64,000 nucleotides of DNA from Bolinopsis microptera (lineage: Eukaryota; Ctenophora; Tentaculata; Lobata; Bolinopsidae), in assembly GCF_026151205.1 (NCBI RefSeq), contig NC_087075.1, positions 14,397,628 through 14,461,627 on the forward strand. The letters run 5' to 3'. Below the pieces are notes generated by a model. That model was given only the letters and a program-made list of their open reading frames with translations, made no database searches and had not been told where the DNA came from. Positions 54,005 to 64,000 of the stretch are shown piece by piece (positions within the stretch are counted from its first letter, which is position 1; the number at the start of each line of letters is the position of its first letter). A program made the translations under genes and the position numbers.

Positions 54005-54330
54005 CGGATAACTTTATTTATACGTGATCTAGGATGTTAGTACTAATAATGTTAGTTGCAAACCCCGAGGCCCACGTGACTATGCCATAATTAAGATGTG
54101 CCTCATAAGTCCGTTATAAATCTAGTGTGAGATGCTGACTTTTCCATAGTATACCGACTATTCGACTTATCTTACATACGAGTATGTCTATGTGGTGCGT
54201 TAATTTTAAATTTTTATCAAACCATACTCCAAGATATCTAACATTCTTTGGTTCAAGGATAGTGGTACCATCAGGCATTTCTATATTTTCGTCTCGAATG
54301 TATGTAATTCAAGTCATAAATCTTTACTCG
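54005..54330 (-). pseudogene. Reverse transcriptase fragment of a jockey/CR1-like LINE
   Basis: The minus strand reads IEMPDGTTILEPKNVRYLGV and continues WFDKNLKLTHHID, KISRIVGIL. Then, in a shifted frame, HLNYGIVTWAS. This is the end of a LINE RT palm/thumb (the VRYLGV.iD..L....H motif and the later LNYGi..W motif). It is short and frameshifted, so it is a dead remnant. Confidence 0.65.
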
Positions 54331-54334
54331 GCCC

Positions 54335-55090
54335 TGTAGGTGATTTGTGTTCCCGGGTAGGTGGCATGTGTTCCGGAGGTTAAATGAGTATTAAGTAGTA
54401 CCTGTCCAAAACCATCAGAAAAACTAAGTTTCGACCTCTCAACCCACTCAGGCCACTTCCAAGGGCCACGCCTAACCCAAAATATCTGAAAATTCCATAC
54501 AAATCCAGACTGAGAATCTTTACCCCCGTATGCGATTTATGTTCCCGGATAAGTAGCAAATAATTTGGTGGTTGAATAACTAGTACCTATCCCAAGCCAT
54601 CAGAAAAACCAAGTTTGGCCCATTCAAGCCACGCCCAGGAACAATGCGCAACTTTAATTATCTGAAATCCAGGTCAAATAGCTGATATTCAGGTCAAATA
54701 AACACTGAGAATCTTTACCCACGTATGCGATTTGTGTTCCGGGGTAGGTATGGCACATGTTTCAGTGGTTAAATAAGTAGTACCTGTCCCAAACCATCAG
54801 AAAAACAAAGTTTCGACCTCCAGGAACAATGCACAACTTTAATTACAAATTAGCTGAAATACAGGTCAAATCCCATACAAATCCAGACTGAGAATCTTTA
54901 CCCCCGTATGCGATTTATGTTCCCGGATAAGTAGCAAATAATTTGGTGGTTGAATAACTAGTACCTATCCCAAGCCATCAGAAAAACAAAGTTTCGACCT
55001 CCAGGAACAATGCACAACTTTAATTAGCTGAAATACAGGTCAAATTCCATACAAATCCAGACTAAGAATCGTTCCCCCGTATGTGGGTTT
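54335..55090 (+). repeat. Tandem array of about 185-bp units
   Basis: About four degenerate copies of a unit with TACCCCCGTATGCGATTTAT, GTTCCCGGATAAGTAGC, CCATCAGAAAAACAAAGTTT and ACAATGCACAACTTTAATTA, starting near 54345, 54525, 54715 and 54895. No coding. Confidence 0.85.
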
Positions 55091-56030
55091 TTTTAAATTG
55101 GGAAAAACCCGGACAAGGAAAGGGTGTAGTACTAGTGGGGTGGTCTGAAAATGCTAGATTTTGGCGAACGTTGTAGGTTTATAACATGCCAAGACGCACG
55201 CCAATTTGGACTCGTCGAGTTGGACTCGTCGTCTATTTGAAACAAATATTTTAAGAGTATCACCCGTTAATTAAGGGGGGGGGGGGGTTCAACTTCTGAA
55301 ATTTTCCGGGCATTTTTCAGAATTTGGCCGCCAAATTTTTTTGAAGGCCTATCTCAAAATTCTGTCCAAAAACTTAAGGTTTAAATGCAATTCTACGTTG
55401 ATTTTGAAAATTTCATGTAAAAATATTGAAACCCTACTGAGTTCTATTGTTTTGAGCGAAATCAGTTTTGCAAATATCGCGAACTGAGATATGGGCGATT
55501 TATAGTTCATTTTTTGCGATTATTTGAATACCGAATCCACACTCCACAGTTAGGTAGATACTGAGCTGATAATCATAGAGAATGTGTAGTATATGCTTAC
55601 CTTCCATATAAAGTTGGTTTCATTCAAAAATATTGACATTTGACTAATTTATGGGCTAAAATTTATTCAATTTGGTACGTATGCCCAAATATGGGCATAT
55701 GGTTTTTGGCTCATAACTCAGTCATTTATTTGTCCAATCTTGATGAAAATTCATATACGAGTTCAAGGACCACTAGCTACAAGTAGAGCACCTAAAATCT
55801 GGGGTTTGGGCATAATCAGGGTATTTGGATAAATTGGGCCTAATTTGAACTAAATATGGGCGTGGCTGCCCCGTGGGCACTGTTTGGCGGTTGGGGTCCG
55901 GGACCCCCTAAAAAGTTCGGTCACCGGTCTTAGTTTGTTGGTCTCGAAACCAAGTTTCACAAAACAAATCAGGGTTTTAACTACCCGAGTACAGCTGCCT
56001 TCGGATAGTTATTCTAGGTTAATCTAATAC
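55091..56030. other. Gene-free stretch
   Basis: It has a 12-base G run at about 55276 and plain AT-rich sequence. No repeat family or gene was recognised. Confidence 0.4.
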
Positions 56031-56034
56031 AATT

Positions 56035-56420
56035 GCAATTGTAAATGAATGGAAAAGCGAGCGACCGATTTCATTATCGGTATCATTTTGCATTGCAGAC
56101 GGTCATTCAAATTAATATCATTTACTTTTGTTTGGGAAAGAGAGACACTGGCAGCGGTCCACTCTACCCATGATTATGGGTTTTTGTCAAATTAGCTAAT
56201 AGTTATTATATTACTATTAGATAATCGTGTTTACATTTGCATTTTAACCTCTAATATTTCCTCACTTTGCCTGCATTCGCCTTTTCATCAATTTTTGGCT
56301 TTAGATTTGCATGATGATAGATCAAACCAAATTTCGATAACATAGTTAAATTTTTTACCCGGGTAATATCAGTTTTAACATCTCATGAATATTTTCAATT
56401 CATTGTACGGTCAAAAATAC
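56035..56420 (-). repeat. Dispersed repeat S with its flank
   Basis: An inverted S repeat followed by 200 bp homologous to 50575-50790. The pair therefore moved or was duplicated as one block. Confidence 0.65.
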
Positions 56421-56932
56421 GCAACAGAAAATACCCGTAAGGCCCATGCTTTTATAGTTTTAGGTGATCAAACTAGTCTCTCGAGCTTGATCCGAAAATT
56501 TGGGATTTTAAGAACTTTGGCAACAAAACACATTTTTTCTGTCGAGCTTTTATTTAACGTGAACGTGAATTGTAAAATGGAACAGAAATAAAACAAGTTT
56601 CTCGAAATTATGATATTATTATTAATAGTAATAAAAATACACAAAACGAAATTTTTTTGTAAATTTTTTTAATGCATTGTATATATTTGGTTACTATTAA
56701 TGGGATGACATGCATATTTTCTAACAGATGACAGCGAATAACTACAAATAAGCTTCTAGTATAATTGAATAATGAAACCCAGAATTGCACTGTCATATAT
56801 CAAACAAATATGGTTGACCTCTTTACAAATATCCAAATCTTATTGCTCTCCGACGAGAAATTGTCCAAATCATGCTTCAAATTCGTTTCCACCCATCTGC
56901 TGTTTTTCTGGACGACGATATGTTCTCAAATT

Positions 56933-58453
56933 CTATTCTGAGGTGAAGGGATGTTAATAAAGACGTGTATAAGTATAACTAACTATAACGGACCAGAGGA
57001 GTCACTTTTTAAAACCAATCAAATTTATAGCTAATTAGCGTACATAGGTCTTCGCATCGGTTGATTGAAAGTTGATTGAAAAGTGTCAGTGTTCCACTAT
57101 AACTACTTAACATTCAATCAACTAAGAAATATTTTCTGCCTTTCGTGTTAATACTCACTTCGGCCCTTGACTTTGCACTGTTTTGTTTTGTTTGTGCACC
57201 GTCCTTGCCTAGAACAGCACCTTCCAGGGTTACACTGACTGGCAGAGCCATCTCCGAGGGGGAACTTCGGACCACATCGATTGTCATTTCTGTAAGGCTG
57301 GACTGGAGGTAGTACCTGAGGTAGTACCTGAGGTAGTACCTGAATAACTGCAGGAACTTCTGAAAAGATTTGTAAAAATTAAGTGGCCCCAAAAGTCGTA
57401 AGGTTCATTGATTCAATTGCCCATATTATCAGAACGTCAATCTCAATACATCAGTTTATAAACTTTTCTTTTTACACAAAAACTTTATTTCGTAAGGCGC
57501 TGCTCTTATTTCCTTACTAATTATCACTAACCTTGACATCCTACCCTCTCAACAAACAGTTCTCCCTCGTCACATGTCTGGCAAATGTACGATACTGCCA
57601 GTTTCTTCCACGCACCCCAGCATGGATCACCAAAGAAACTACCCGGGCTCGTGTTTATCGAACATGATCCCTGTGAGAGCAGCAGGTCGTGAGGATGACG
57701 AAACGGTTTACCGTTTTGGGAGTTAGAAATTTAGAAGAATGTTGATTCGTGAAGAATTTAAAATCAAAACTTTTCACACGTCCAGTCCTAATTAAATTGT
57801 CTATAATCTCATTAGTTTTAATGTTTTATGTCTCATTACACATTTTCTTCAATGTCTTCAAACCTTAAGATTGCAGTGATTGCTAGTTTTTTCAAAAGCA
57901 TCATGTTGGTCAGTGCAGAGCCCCATGAATGAATGAGGTGCCCAGTATCTTGCGCTCTCTATATTTAGGTATTCTCCATCATCACACGACAGGTTTAGCA
58001 GTAAGTTTTCCCCTATCTCTTCCGCTGGCGAGGAACAATATTATAATAGTTGTTTTTTAAAGACTACAGTAAATGTATTGTAAAACTTCTGACAGACCTG
58101 ATGATTTGGAAAAAACAGTGTCCCAAATTAATCGCGGTTTGAAGTCGTTTGATCGATATTGTTCAAACAGAATGTAAAAGTCCGTCAAATTCCCGATTCC
58201 TTTTTTTTTAAATAATTTCTTTATCATTATTACGTCATCATTAAATTACACTGATACAGAAGCACTAAAAATTTTCCATACGAATTTCAAAAGCGAACAA
58301 AATAAATGTATTTATAAAATACATCAAAGAAACGTCTTTCAATAAATTATATAATATGAACTTAAACTTACACAAGATCTCTCCGTCAGCCAAAGCAATG
58401 CCAGCTAACATTGCCAGGGTCATCATCATCGTCATCTGCATCTTGACTAACAT
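56933..58453 (-). CDS. Gene D, secreted protein with one SUEL lectin domain and Cys-rich domain
   Basis: Five exons: 58372-58453, 57864-58024, 57532-57670, 57159-57359 and 56933-56937; phases fit, giving 195 residues. Exon 1 is a signal peptide nearly identical to that of gene C. Exons 2-3 form one SUEL-type lectin domain (LSCDDGEYLNIESARYW, ending FFGDPCWGAWKKLAVSYIC). Exon 4 has QVLPQVLPPVQ and then CGPKFPLGDGSASQC..GRCCSRQGRC, a hevein-like pattern shorter than in gene C. The last exon gives one codon and TAG. It lacks the GCC2/GCC3 exon and one lectin domain. It should be a secreted carbohydrate-binding protein. It is a tandem paralogue of gene C. Confidence 0.8.
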
Positions 58454-60087
58454 AACTTCCTTATTGTGTTAAAATTATAGTGACAAAATAACCACATTAT
58501 ACTATTGGTACAGTATTAATTTAAATGCGGGGAAAAGATATTATATTATTAGTTAATTATCCGATAATTATCAGATGATTATCAGACAATTATTAGATAA
58601 TCAGGCATTATCAAAGATTCATCAGTTTATGGTTGGTCATAGGCTTTTAATAATGGGCAACAAATATTTTATCTTAGAATTAAACTAACAATCTATCGAA
58701 AACTGGACCAAGTTGAGTAAACTGGTTAAGAATTACTACAGCAAGAATTACTACAGCATTCAAAGAGATCCTTTTTGCCATGTCTTCTTATCACGTTACT
58801 GTTATACTTATATTCGCCGTACTTGGATCTACCCATTTGCATTGGTTAATCGTATGCTTTGACACTAACTGATTGATGTCAGTTTGGATACAAATTTGCC
58901 GTTTACGCCATAATAGTCTATGCGTTGTTTACTAAAGCATTGAGCATAATTCATATGTGTCACTTGCACTTCATTCCAAACGTGTAATTAGCATACTTCC
59001 AAATTCGAATAACCCGATTACTTTGAAATTCGGCATGTCGAGCGTGCTACAGTCGATCTTCGAGATTGTTCTAAAAAGCCCCCAGACTTCAATCGATGTA
59101 TTTCCGGACGCTGATTACGAATCACCCCCATGACATAGGGTTAAAATGCTTCCCTGACGAGATATTGGCGAAAACCTGTCTCGGTCACGTGATGACCGTA
59201 TAAGGAAGTTAGTCTAATTTCTCGTTAGGGTTTCAGTGTAACTATGGTAACTAGTAGTGTAACTATGGTAACTAGTAGGGTTTCAGCATATGCTTTTGTT
59301 AAGGATTGGGTTAGGGTTGGGATCAGATGAGAGGGTTGGGGTTTCGGATAATCGTTCAGGACCAGCTAGAGAACGGGTTGAAAAAGTCACGTGACAGTCG
59401 AGTGTAGAGTGATTAATCATCATCCTGGGCATGTAACGTGTTTTTGTTTGGTTGCCTAGCAAAGTGCATCCAGTGCCAAGTAAGATAAGAAGGATAAGTA
59501 GGCAAATTCCAAAAGCTATATAGAAACAAATTAAACTTTCTGCTGATGATGTAAAGTTGCTTGGCTAAGCCTAAAGCTAACGTCTTTAGTCCTTGTGGCA
59601 CTTCACTGTGATAAAACAATAAAAATCTGCCGGTTTCGGATGACAGTGGTCTAATTCTCCGTAGCAGCCTCAGGAGAAAGATCCGAAAAAAGTGATGTCA
59701 ATTCCTTTTCACAACTCAATTGTAGACGCCAAAATGAATCAAAGCAGAGCGCAAAATAATTGCATAATTCTGAAAATGCGGAGAAAAGATGAAAAGATTA
59801 CTAAAACACCTGCGCTTTAGTTTGGTTGTCCACATGAGCACTTAGCTTCTTTATTATCCGTAATAAATTACTAGCGGTTATAATCGATCACACGTTTACT
59901 TTGTTGGCTGGTGACTCATCAGACTTTGGGACAATTTACTGTTGAACTTATGTTTCAATTTATTAAAGCAAGCTTCTAGTTTCGGGATAGCCTAGCAAGG
60001 CAACGACCAATACTAATGCTTCTGCAGACCTGACAATTGCTGAATTGCAAGTAAGTAGGTAAATATTTCATGCTAGGAATATGGCAC
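58454..60087. other. Upstream flank of gene D
   Basis: It matches the gene C flank except for about 900 bp (58670-59560), which is different and includes the inverted copy of the 1797-1912 repeat at about 59085-59200. No gene. Confidence 0.55.
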
Positions 60088-60216
60088 CCATTACGGTAAC
60101 CAACCATTGAAGGTTTTTGCTTTTCACTCACCCCTCGATCAGGCAGACAGCGGGATTCGAACTCGCAACCTCACGATTGCAAAGCTGGTGCTCTAACCGA
60201 CTGCGCTACCTGGCCG
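60088..60216 (-). mobile_element. Shortened tRNA-derived SINE upstream of gene D
   Basis: Counterpart of 41590-41875 with about 130 bp of its middle missing. The tRNA-like head with GAGTTCGAATCCCGC on the minus strand is intact. Confidence 0.65.
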
Positions 60217-60416
60217 TTCAGTTTTTATTTATTCAAGCTATATTTTTACGTTTGATCTGGCTCTATAACTACGGGTGAATGACACAGTTATAGCGGTACT
60301 TTACTATTAATAACTGTATCTTAACTTAAAACCGTAGAACTTTCCAAGACTTTACAACAGTACTGTCCGTTGTCGTAGACGTTGGGGAAAGACACAGGAC
60401 GAACAGAAAGAATTTA

Positions 60417-60756
60417 ACTGCCCTGGAATACGGGTGTGGCCGAGAATCCACCCCCACTGAACCTAATGGTTATATATGCAACATACCTTGGTCGGGAGTC
60501 AGTAATTGTGTGTTACACACTTGTGTGTAATACAGCAACTGATAAGGCATGTAATCTGTAGTACAAGTAGTGAATTGTTGGGACGGATTTGTGGCGAGAT
60601 AGCTTAATGGTATAGCATCCGAGCGCTAATCGGGAGGTCGTGGGTTCAATTCCCGCTCTCGGCACATCTCACCCTTGCTTTTTACGAAAACGTACTACCT
60701 TACTGCCTCAATCCAGTGAGCTGCATGATTAAGACTTCTGACCCAACCCAGAGAAG
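60417..60756 (+). mobile_element. 340-bp retroposed insertion with a tRNA-like core
   Basis: Absent from the matching place upstream of gene C. Flanked by the 11-bp direct repeat GAAAGAATTTA (60406-60416 and 60757-60767). It contains the tRNA-like sequence at 60593-60664. Duplication length and tRNA core suggest a SINE. Confidence 0.75.
60593..60664 (+). tRNA. tRNA-like sequence, probably SINE-derived
   Basis: It has a T-arm GTGGG-TTCAATT-CCCGC, a D-arm-like AGCTTAATGGTATAGC and an anticodon stem TCCGA/TCGGG with loop GCGCTAA. The acceptor stem GGCGAGA/TCTCGGC has one mismatch. The loop lacks the usual T before the anticodon. It lies inside a young insertion, so a working tRNA gene is unlikely. 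Confidence 0.4.
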
Positions 60757-60941
60757 GAAAGAATTTAATTCATCACTTGAAACATACAATATTGCCCGCA
60801 AGACATGAGCCATACTAAATTACTCTAAATCTATCGTACCCTGCATGCTGCAACGTAGCCAGTTTTATAAATGGCTACGTTCCTTGCAACGCGTGATCCT
60901 TTATAAATTGAAAAACATGATTTTATTTCTGGTGGTAATTG

Positions 60942-62143
60942 TAGGCAGTGCGCCATCGACCGTAAGACGCGCGCGCTGACCATTGAATGGTTTTTTAGCT
61001 CGTATTTCGGCCAGCACATTATTTCGGAAACAATCAAAAAGTTATAATACTTCCCATATAACGATTTTGTTGAAATTTGGTCAGCGTACGCAAACACTTA
61101 TGTTTTACTGAACCTAATTTAGTTTGAGCAATTTCGATGGTCAGAATTTGAGTTATCGACGAATTTATACCTATTTTGTCATTTTTAGACCTCTTAATCA
61201 AGGCCAATCTCTCACATTAGGTAGTGCGCCATCGACAGTGAGCCGCGCGTGCCGACTGCAGACTGTAGGATGGTTTTTTAGCGCTAATTTCGGCCAGCAC
61301 AATTTTCTTCAAACAAATAGATATTAAGTATCCTTCCCGACCTCCGATTGCAACCAAAATTGGTAAGCTTACTCATAGACTTACAAGGAAAGTGTCCGAA
61401 AAGTTTAAAGCATATCCAACCATCAGACATTATGTTACAGCTAAAAGCAGCGTATTTTGCCCCATTTTTATCACTATATCAACTCCGATATCCACCAAAT
61501 TTTTCGAACAGTTGTGAAAGCCCTATTGGAAGGTCGTCGCCAATTTTTTAGAAGGATCTCATGCAAGGAACTGAAGATATATCCAAATAATACGACAAAA
61601 ATCAACGAATTTGGTCAAATTTGGTCAAATTACGCGACTTTTACAGCTAATTTTGCTCCAAAAGCCGCGCACCATCAAATATGGCACCTAGGCAAAACTC
61701 ACTGATCTTTCCAAAAAGGTATGACTTAAATTTGGTATTGTGAAATTTCTCACAGTCTCTAGAAAACAATGGTACAAAAATTTTTTAAATCCGAGCAAGT
61801 TTATTTTTATGGTGCACCCCCTACTCACATCTAAATTAGGTTCGGTGGGTAAGTATGATTGGAAGGTTCTGACAAATTTTCAGCATGATTCATGTTCAGG
61901 AACCGAAGATATGATAACATAATACGACAAAAATCAACGAATTTGGTCAAATTACGCGACTTTTACACCTAATTTTGCTCCAAAAGCCGCGCACCATCAA
62001 ATATGGCACCTAGGCGAAACTCACTGATCATTCCAAAAAGGTATGACAAATTTGGTACTGTGAAAATTCTCACAGTCTCTAGAAAACAATGGTACAAAAA
62101 TTTTGAAAATCCGAGCAAGTTTATTTTTATCGTGCACCCCCTA
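60942..62143. mobile_element. 1.2-kb insertion with TAGG ends and internal direct repeats
   Basis: Absent from the gene C flank. Flanked by the direct repeat GTAATTG (60935-60941, 62144-62150). It starts TAGGCAGTGCGC and ends GTGCACCCCCTA, imperfect inverted termini. Inside, a block of about 215 bp occurs twice (about 61610-61825 and 61930-62140). The GTGCGCCATCGAC block also occurs twice (60950 and 61222). No transposase. Confidence 0.75.
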
Positions 62144-62343
62144 GTAATTGACTTAAGAATGACACCGCGCTGCAATTAGATTGTGCGTGGCACCGGAAAG
62201 GTTTCTGCAACAACTTGATTGGCGAGGTGCCGTGCAAGCTAATCCCCTTGGTATGATTTTCAAATGTACAGAAATCAGAAGGGTCTGATAATAACGTACC
62301 GGCTAATCCCGGTCAAAGTAAAATAAATCGAAGAAGCTGTTAT

Positions 62344-63692
62344 ATTGGTCAAACGCTTTTCCCAAAATCCCAATAGAATTGGGTTTTGGTCAATAGTATT
62401 CTTTAAAGTCAGTTTTAAAGAGAAACTTTTAAATGTTTCTGATGTTACGTCGTGTGGGACAATTTTGAAAAACTTAACGGGGTACTAGCAAATACGCGCA
62501 TTTTGCTCTAGAAACACACTTTTTTATAGATATTACCGGATCACCTAATTTGTTCAATTTTAGGGAGGGTCTGGGGGCGAATTTTCGGCGGGGGCGCCAA
62601 CAGGTAATGTTACGCCACTCAGTTACGGACATGTCGATATCATTGTACCCAATGATACCAAGTACACAAATGTGATAGAACGAATAACAGCTGATGGTGC
62701 AAAAAAGTGGAGTATTAGGTCAATAGTGCGATTAGTGGGACTTGCAAAATGCGATGGAAGATATAGTCATCTAGTGAATTATTATACATGACCTGACTGC
62801 CTGAGCTTAAATGCCTAATTCCGGTGATGCCCAACGAATCCATTATGTTGATACCAAGTTATACATGTATTTTATTGTGATGAAGGGGGCACCCAGCTAT
62901 CAATGATGGGTCATTGTACACTGTTGCGGGCTTACTCCATTCACCATTGTTTGGGTTGGGTAATCCCTGAGCAGAGTGTTTTGCCCAGCTTTCAATGATG
63001 AATTGTACACTGTTGAGCTTACTCCGAATGTCTCAGTGACTATTTCTCACATACGCACCATGCCAATAAGTGCAATTATGCCGTACAGTACCGTAAAATG
63101 GGGGAACTTCGCCATGTTTTACAGCTATTTCATGTTATTTAGAAAATGCGACACGAGTACTTGAAAAAGTGTATAGCTCATATGAACAGGATTGGTAAAG
63201 CAAATGTTTTCGTATGAACCACATCAGCCACGCATAAATAGTCAGCTTGATTTATGGTGCCACTGAAATCAGGGCGAGGTTACCCTGTAATATGGGGTAA
63301 CTTTGCCATTTTGAAACTATACCATATTCGGTGCTAAGCACCATACCACTCGAAACTTAATTATATTTCCTTGATATACCTGTCAATTTTACTTATCTAG
63401 CTCTAGCCTACGTGTTACAATGGGCAATTTGATCGCGGGGGTAAAATCGCCATGCTGCGGGTAACATCGCCGGGATGAAGTACAAATGTAGTCGAACTTC
63501 GCCAATACCCGAAATTGGAGTGCAATCCACAAAGTAAAGTGACATCCAAGTCATCTTCATCACCTCAGTTGACGGTTCTGTAATATGAATGTCAAAATTT
63601 GTTTCTAGATCAAAACACGCAGTATTGCTAATAATTCTAATTTATGACTCAATGTAAAACTAAATTGTAAATTTAGTGCCTGTCGTGATATC
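62344..63692. other. Gene-free stretch
   Basis: It contains repeated short motifs, GGGGTAACTTTGCCAT-like and CAATGATG...CATTGTACACTGTTG-like (twice, near 62895 and 62985). No gene is supported. Confidence 0.4.
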
Positions 63693-63791
63693 ATGGATCG
63701 CTTAGGTTCCACACTTCCACCAGGATCTGGTATTCCTCATAATTCTACGGCCTCTATGTATCGTCATCTCGCACAACTCCTTAAGGATATT
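63693..63791 (+). other. Candidate first exon, cut short by a donor site
   Basis: An ATG opens 33 codons (MDRLGSTLPPGSGIPHNSTA, then MYRHLAQLLKDI) ending at ATT|GTGAGT, a good donor in phase 0. No later exon can be seen before the window ends. It may be a start of a gene running off the right edge or chance. Confidence 0.25.
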
Positions 63792-64000
63792 GTGAGTTTG
63801 GCATGTGAGAATTCGCAGCCTTCCAGACGTTGATTGGGTCAACTAGTTGTCGTACGTCACCTCAAGATCAGTTGACAGGGGGCCGGCTGAACAGGCCAGA
63901 TTTATCGGGTCTGAGGTCACGTGATTATGAGCCTGAGGTCACGCGACTATGACGTCACCAGAGCTTATTCTCCGAGCTCAAGCTACTTGATCAGGCCTTA

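Larger units (their letters stand above)
56515..62340 (+). repeat. Second copy of the lectin-gene segmental duplication
   Basis: It is colinear with 37700-42310 in the same orientation, including gene, 3' flank and upstream flank. It differs by the loss of three gene exons, a replaced block near 58670-59560, and insertions at 60417-60756 and 60942-62143. Confidence 0.85.

Noticed and set aside
60593-60664. Functional tRNA gene
   Set aside because: Acceptor mismatch, no T before the anticodon and location in a recent insertion; kept only as tRNA-like.

Overview
The window is a stretch of animal (metazoan) nuclear genome: AT-rich, intron-containing, and crowded with mobile DNA of many classes. 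The host genes encode an SV2/SVOP-type membrane transporter and secreted SUEL-type lectins with a GCC2/GCC3 module. Together with the mixture of Ty3/gypsy, LINE, pogo, hAT and tRNA-derived elements, they suggest a marine invertebrate, perhaps a cnidarian. The sequence alone does not fix the species. Exon models below were built by eye from GT/AG sites, reading phase and comparison between paralogues inside the window.

Region 1 (1-20.4 kb) is a mirror-image duplication. From left to right it holds an SVOP-like transporter (+, cut by the window edge), a small gene E' (-), its twin E (+), and a second SVOP-like transporter (-, complete). The core is a palindrome (13982-16784) centred near 15.45 kb. 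E carries an exon with an Asp-Pro tract of about 169 dipeptides, encoded by a CCCTGA hexanucleotide array. The left arm was split by about 12.7 kb of mobile DNA. That DNA includes a complete Ty3/gypsy retrotransposon (5562-13167) with identical LTRs, a 4-bp target duplication and a textbook -1 frameshift site between gag and pol.

Region 2 (20.4-34.7 kb) holds a short LINE remnant and then two divergent, head-to-head paralogues of an unrecognised charged protein. Gene A (-, 7 exons, 315 codons) and gene B (+, 7 exons, 312 codons) have matching exon phases. Gene A has a 31-bp minisatellite of about 38 copies built from the 3' splice site of its third exon, and a smaller tandem array built from the 5' splice site of its fifth exon. 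Gene B carries a pogo-like DNA transposon in intron 5, which itself holds an ORF1-only retroposon. A 31-bp CACGTG-containing minisatellite lies between the two genes.

Region 3 (34.7-64 kb) holds a tandem pair of secreted lectin genes on the minus strand. Gene C has a signal peptide, lectin, GCC2/GCC3, lectin and a Cys-rich domain. Gene D has a signal peptide, lectin and the Cys-rich domain. Around them are a large foldback element of CCGGCTATAAG-type units, a second pogo-like element with two further transposons nested in it, and a single-ORF LINE (46807-50017) with a 13-bp target duplication. Dispersed repeats and tRNA-derived SINEs are also present. Because many segments occur twice, several insertions can be read directly against their empty sites.
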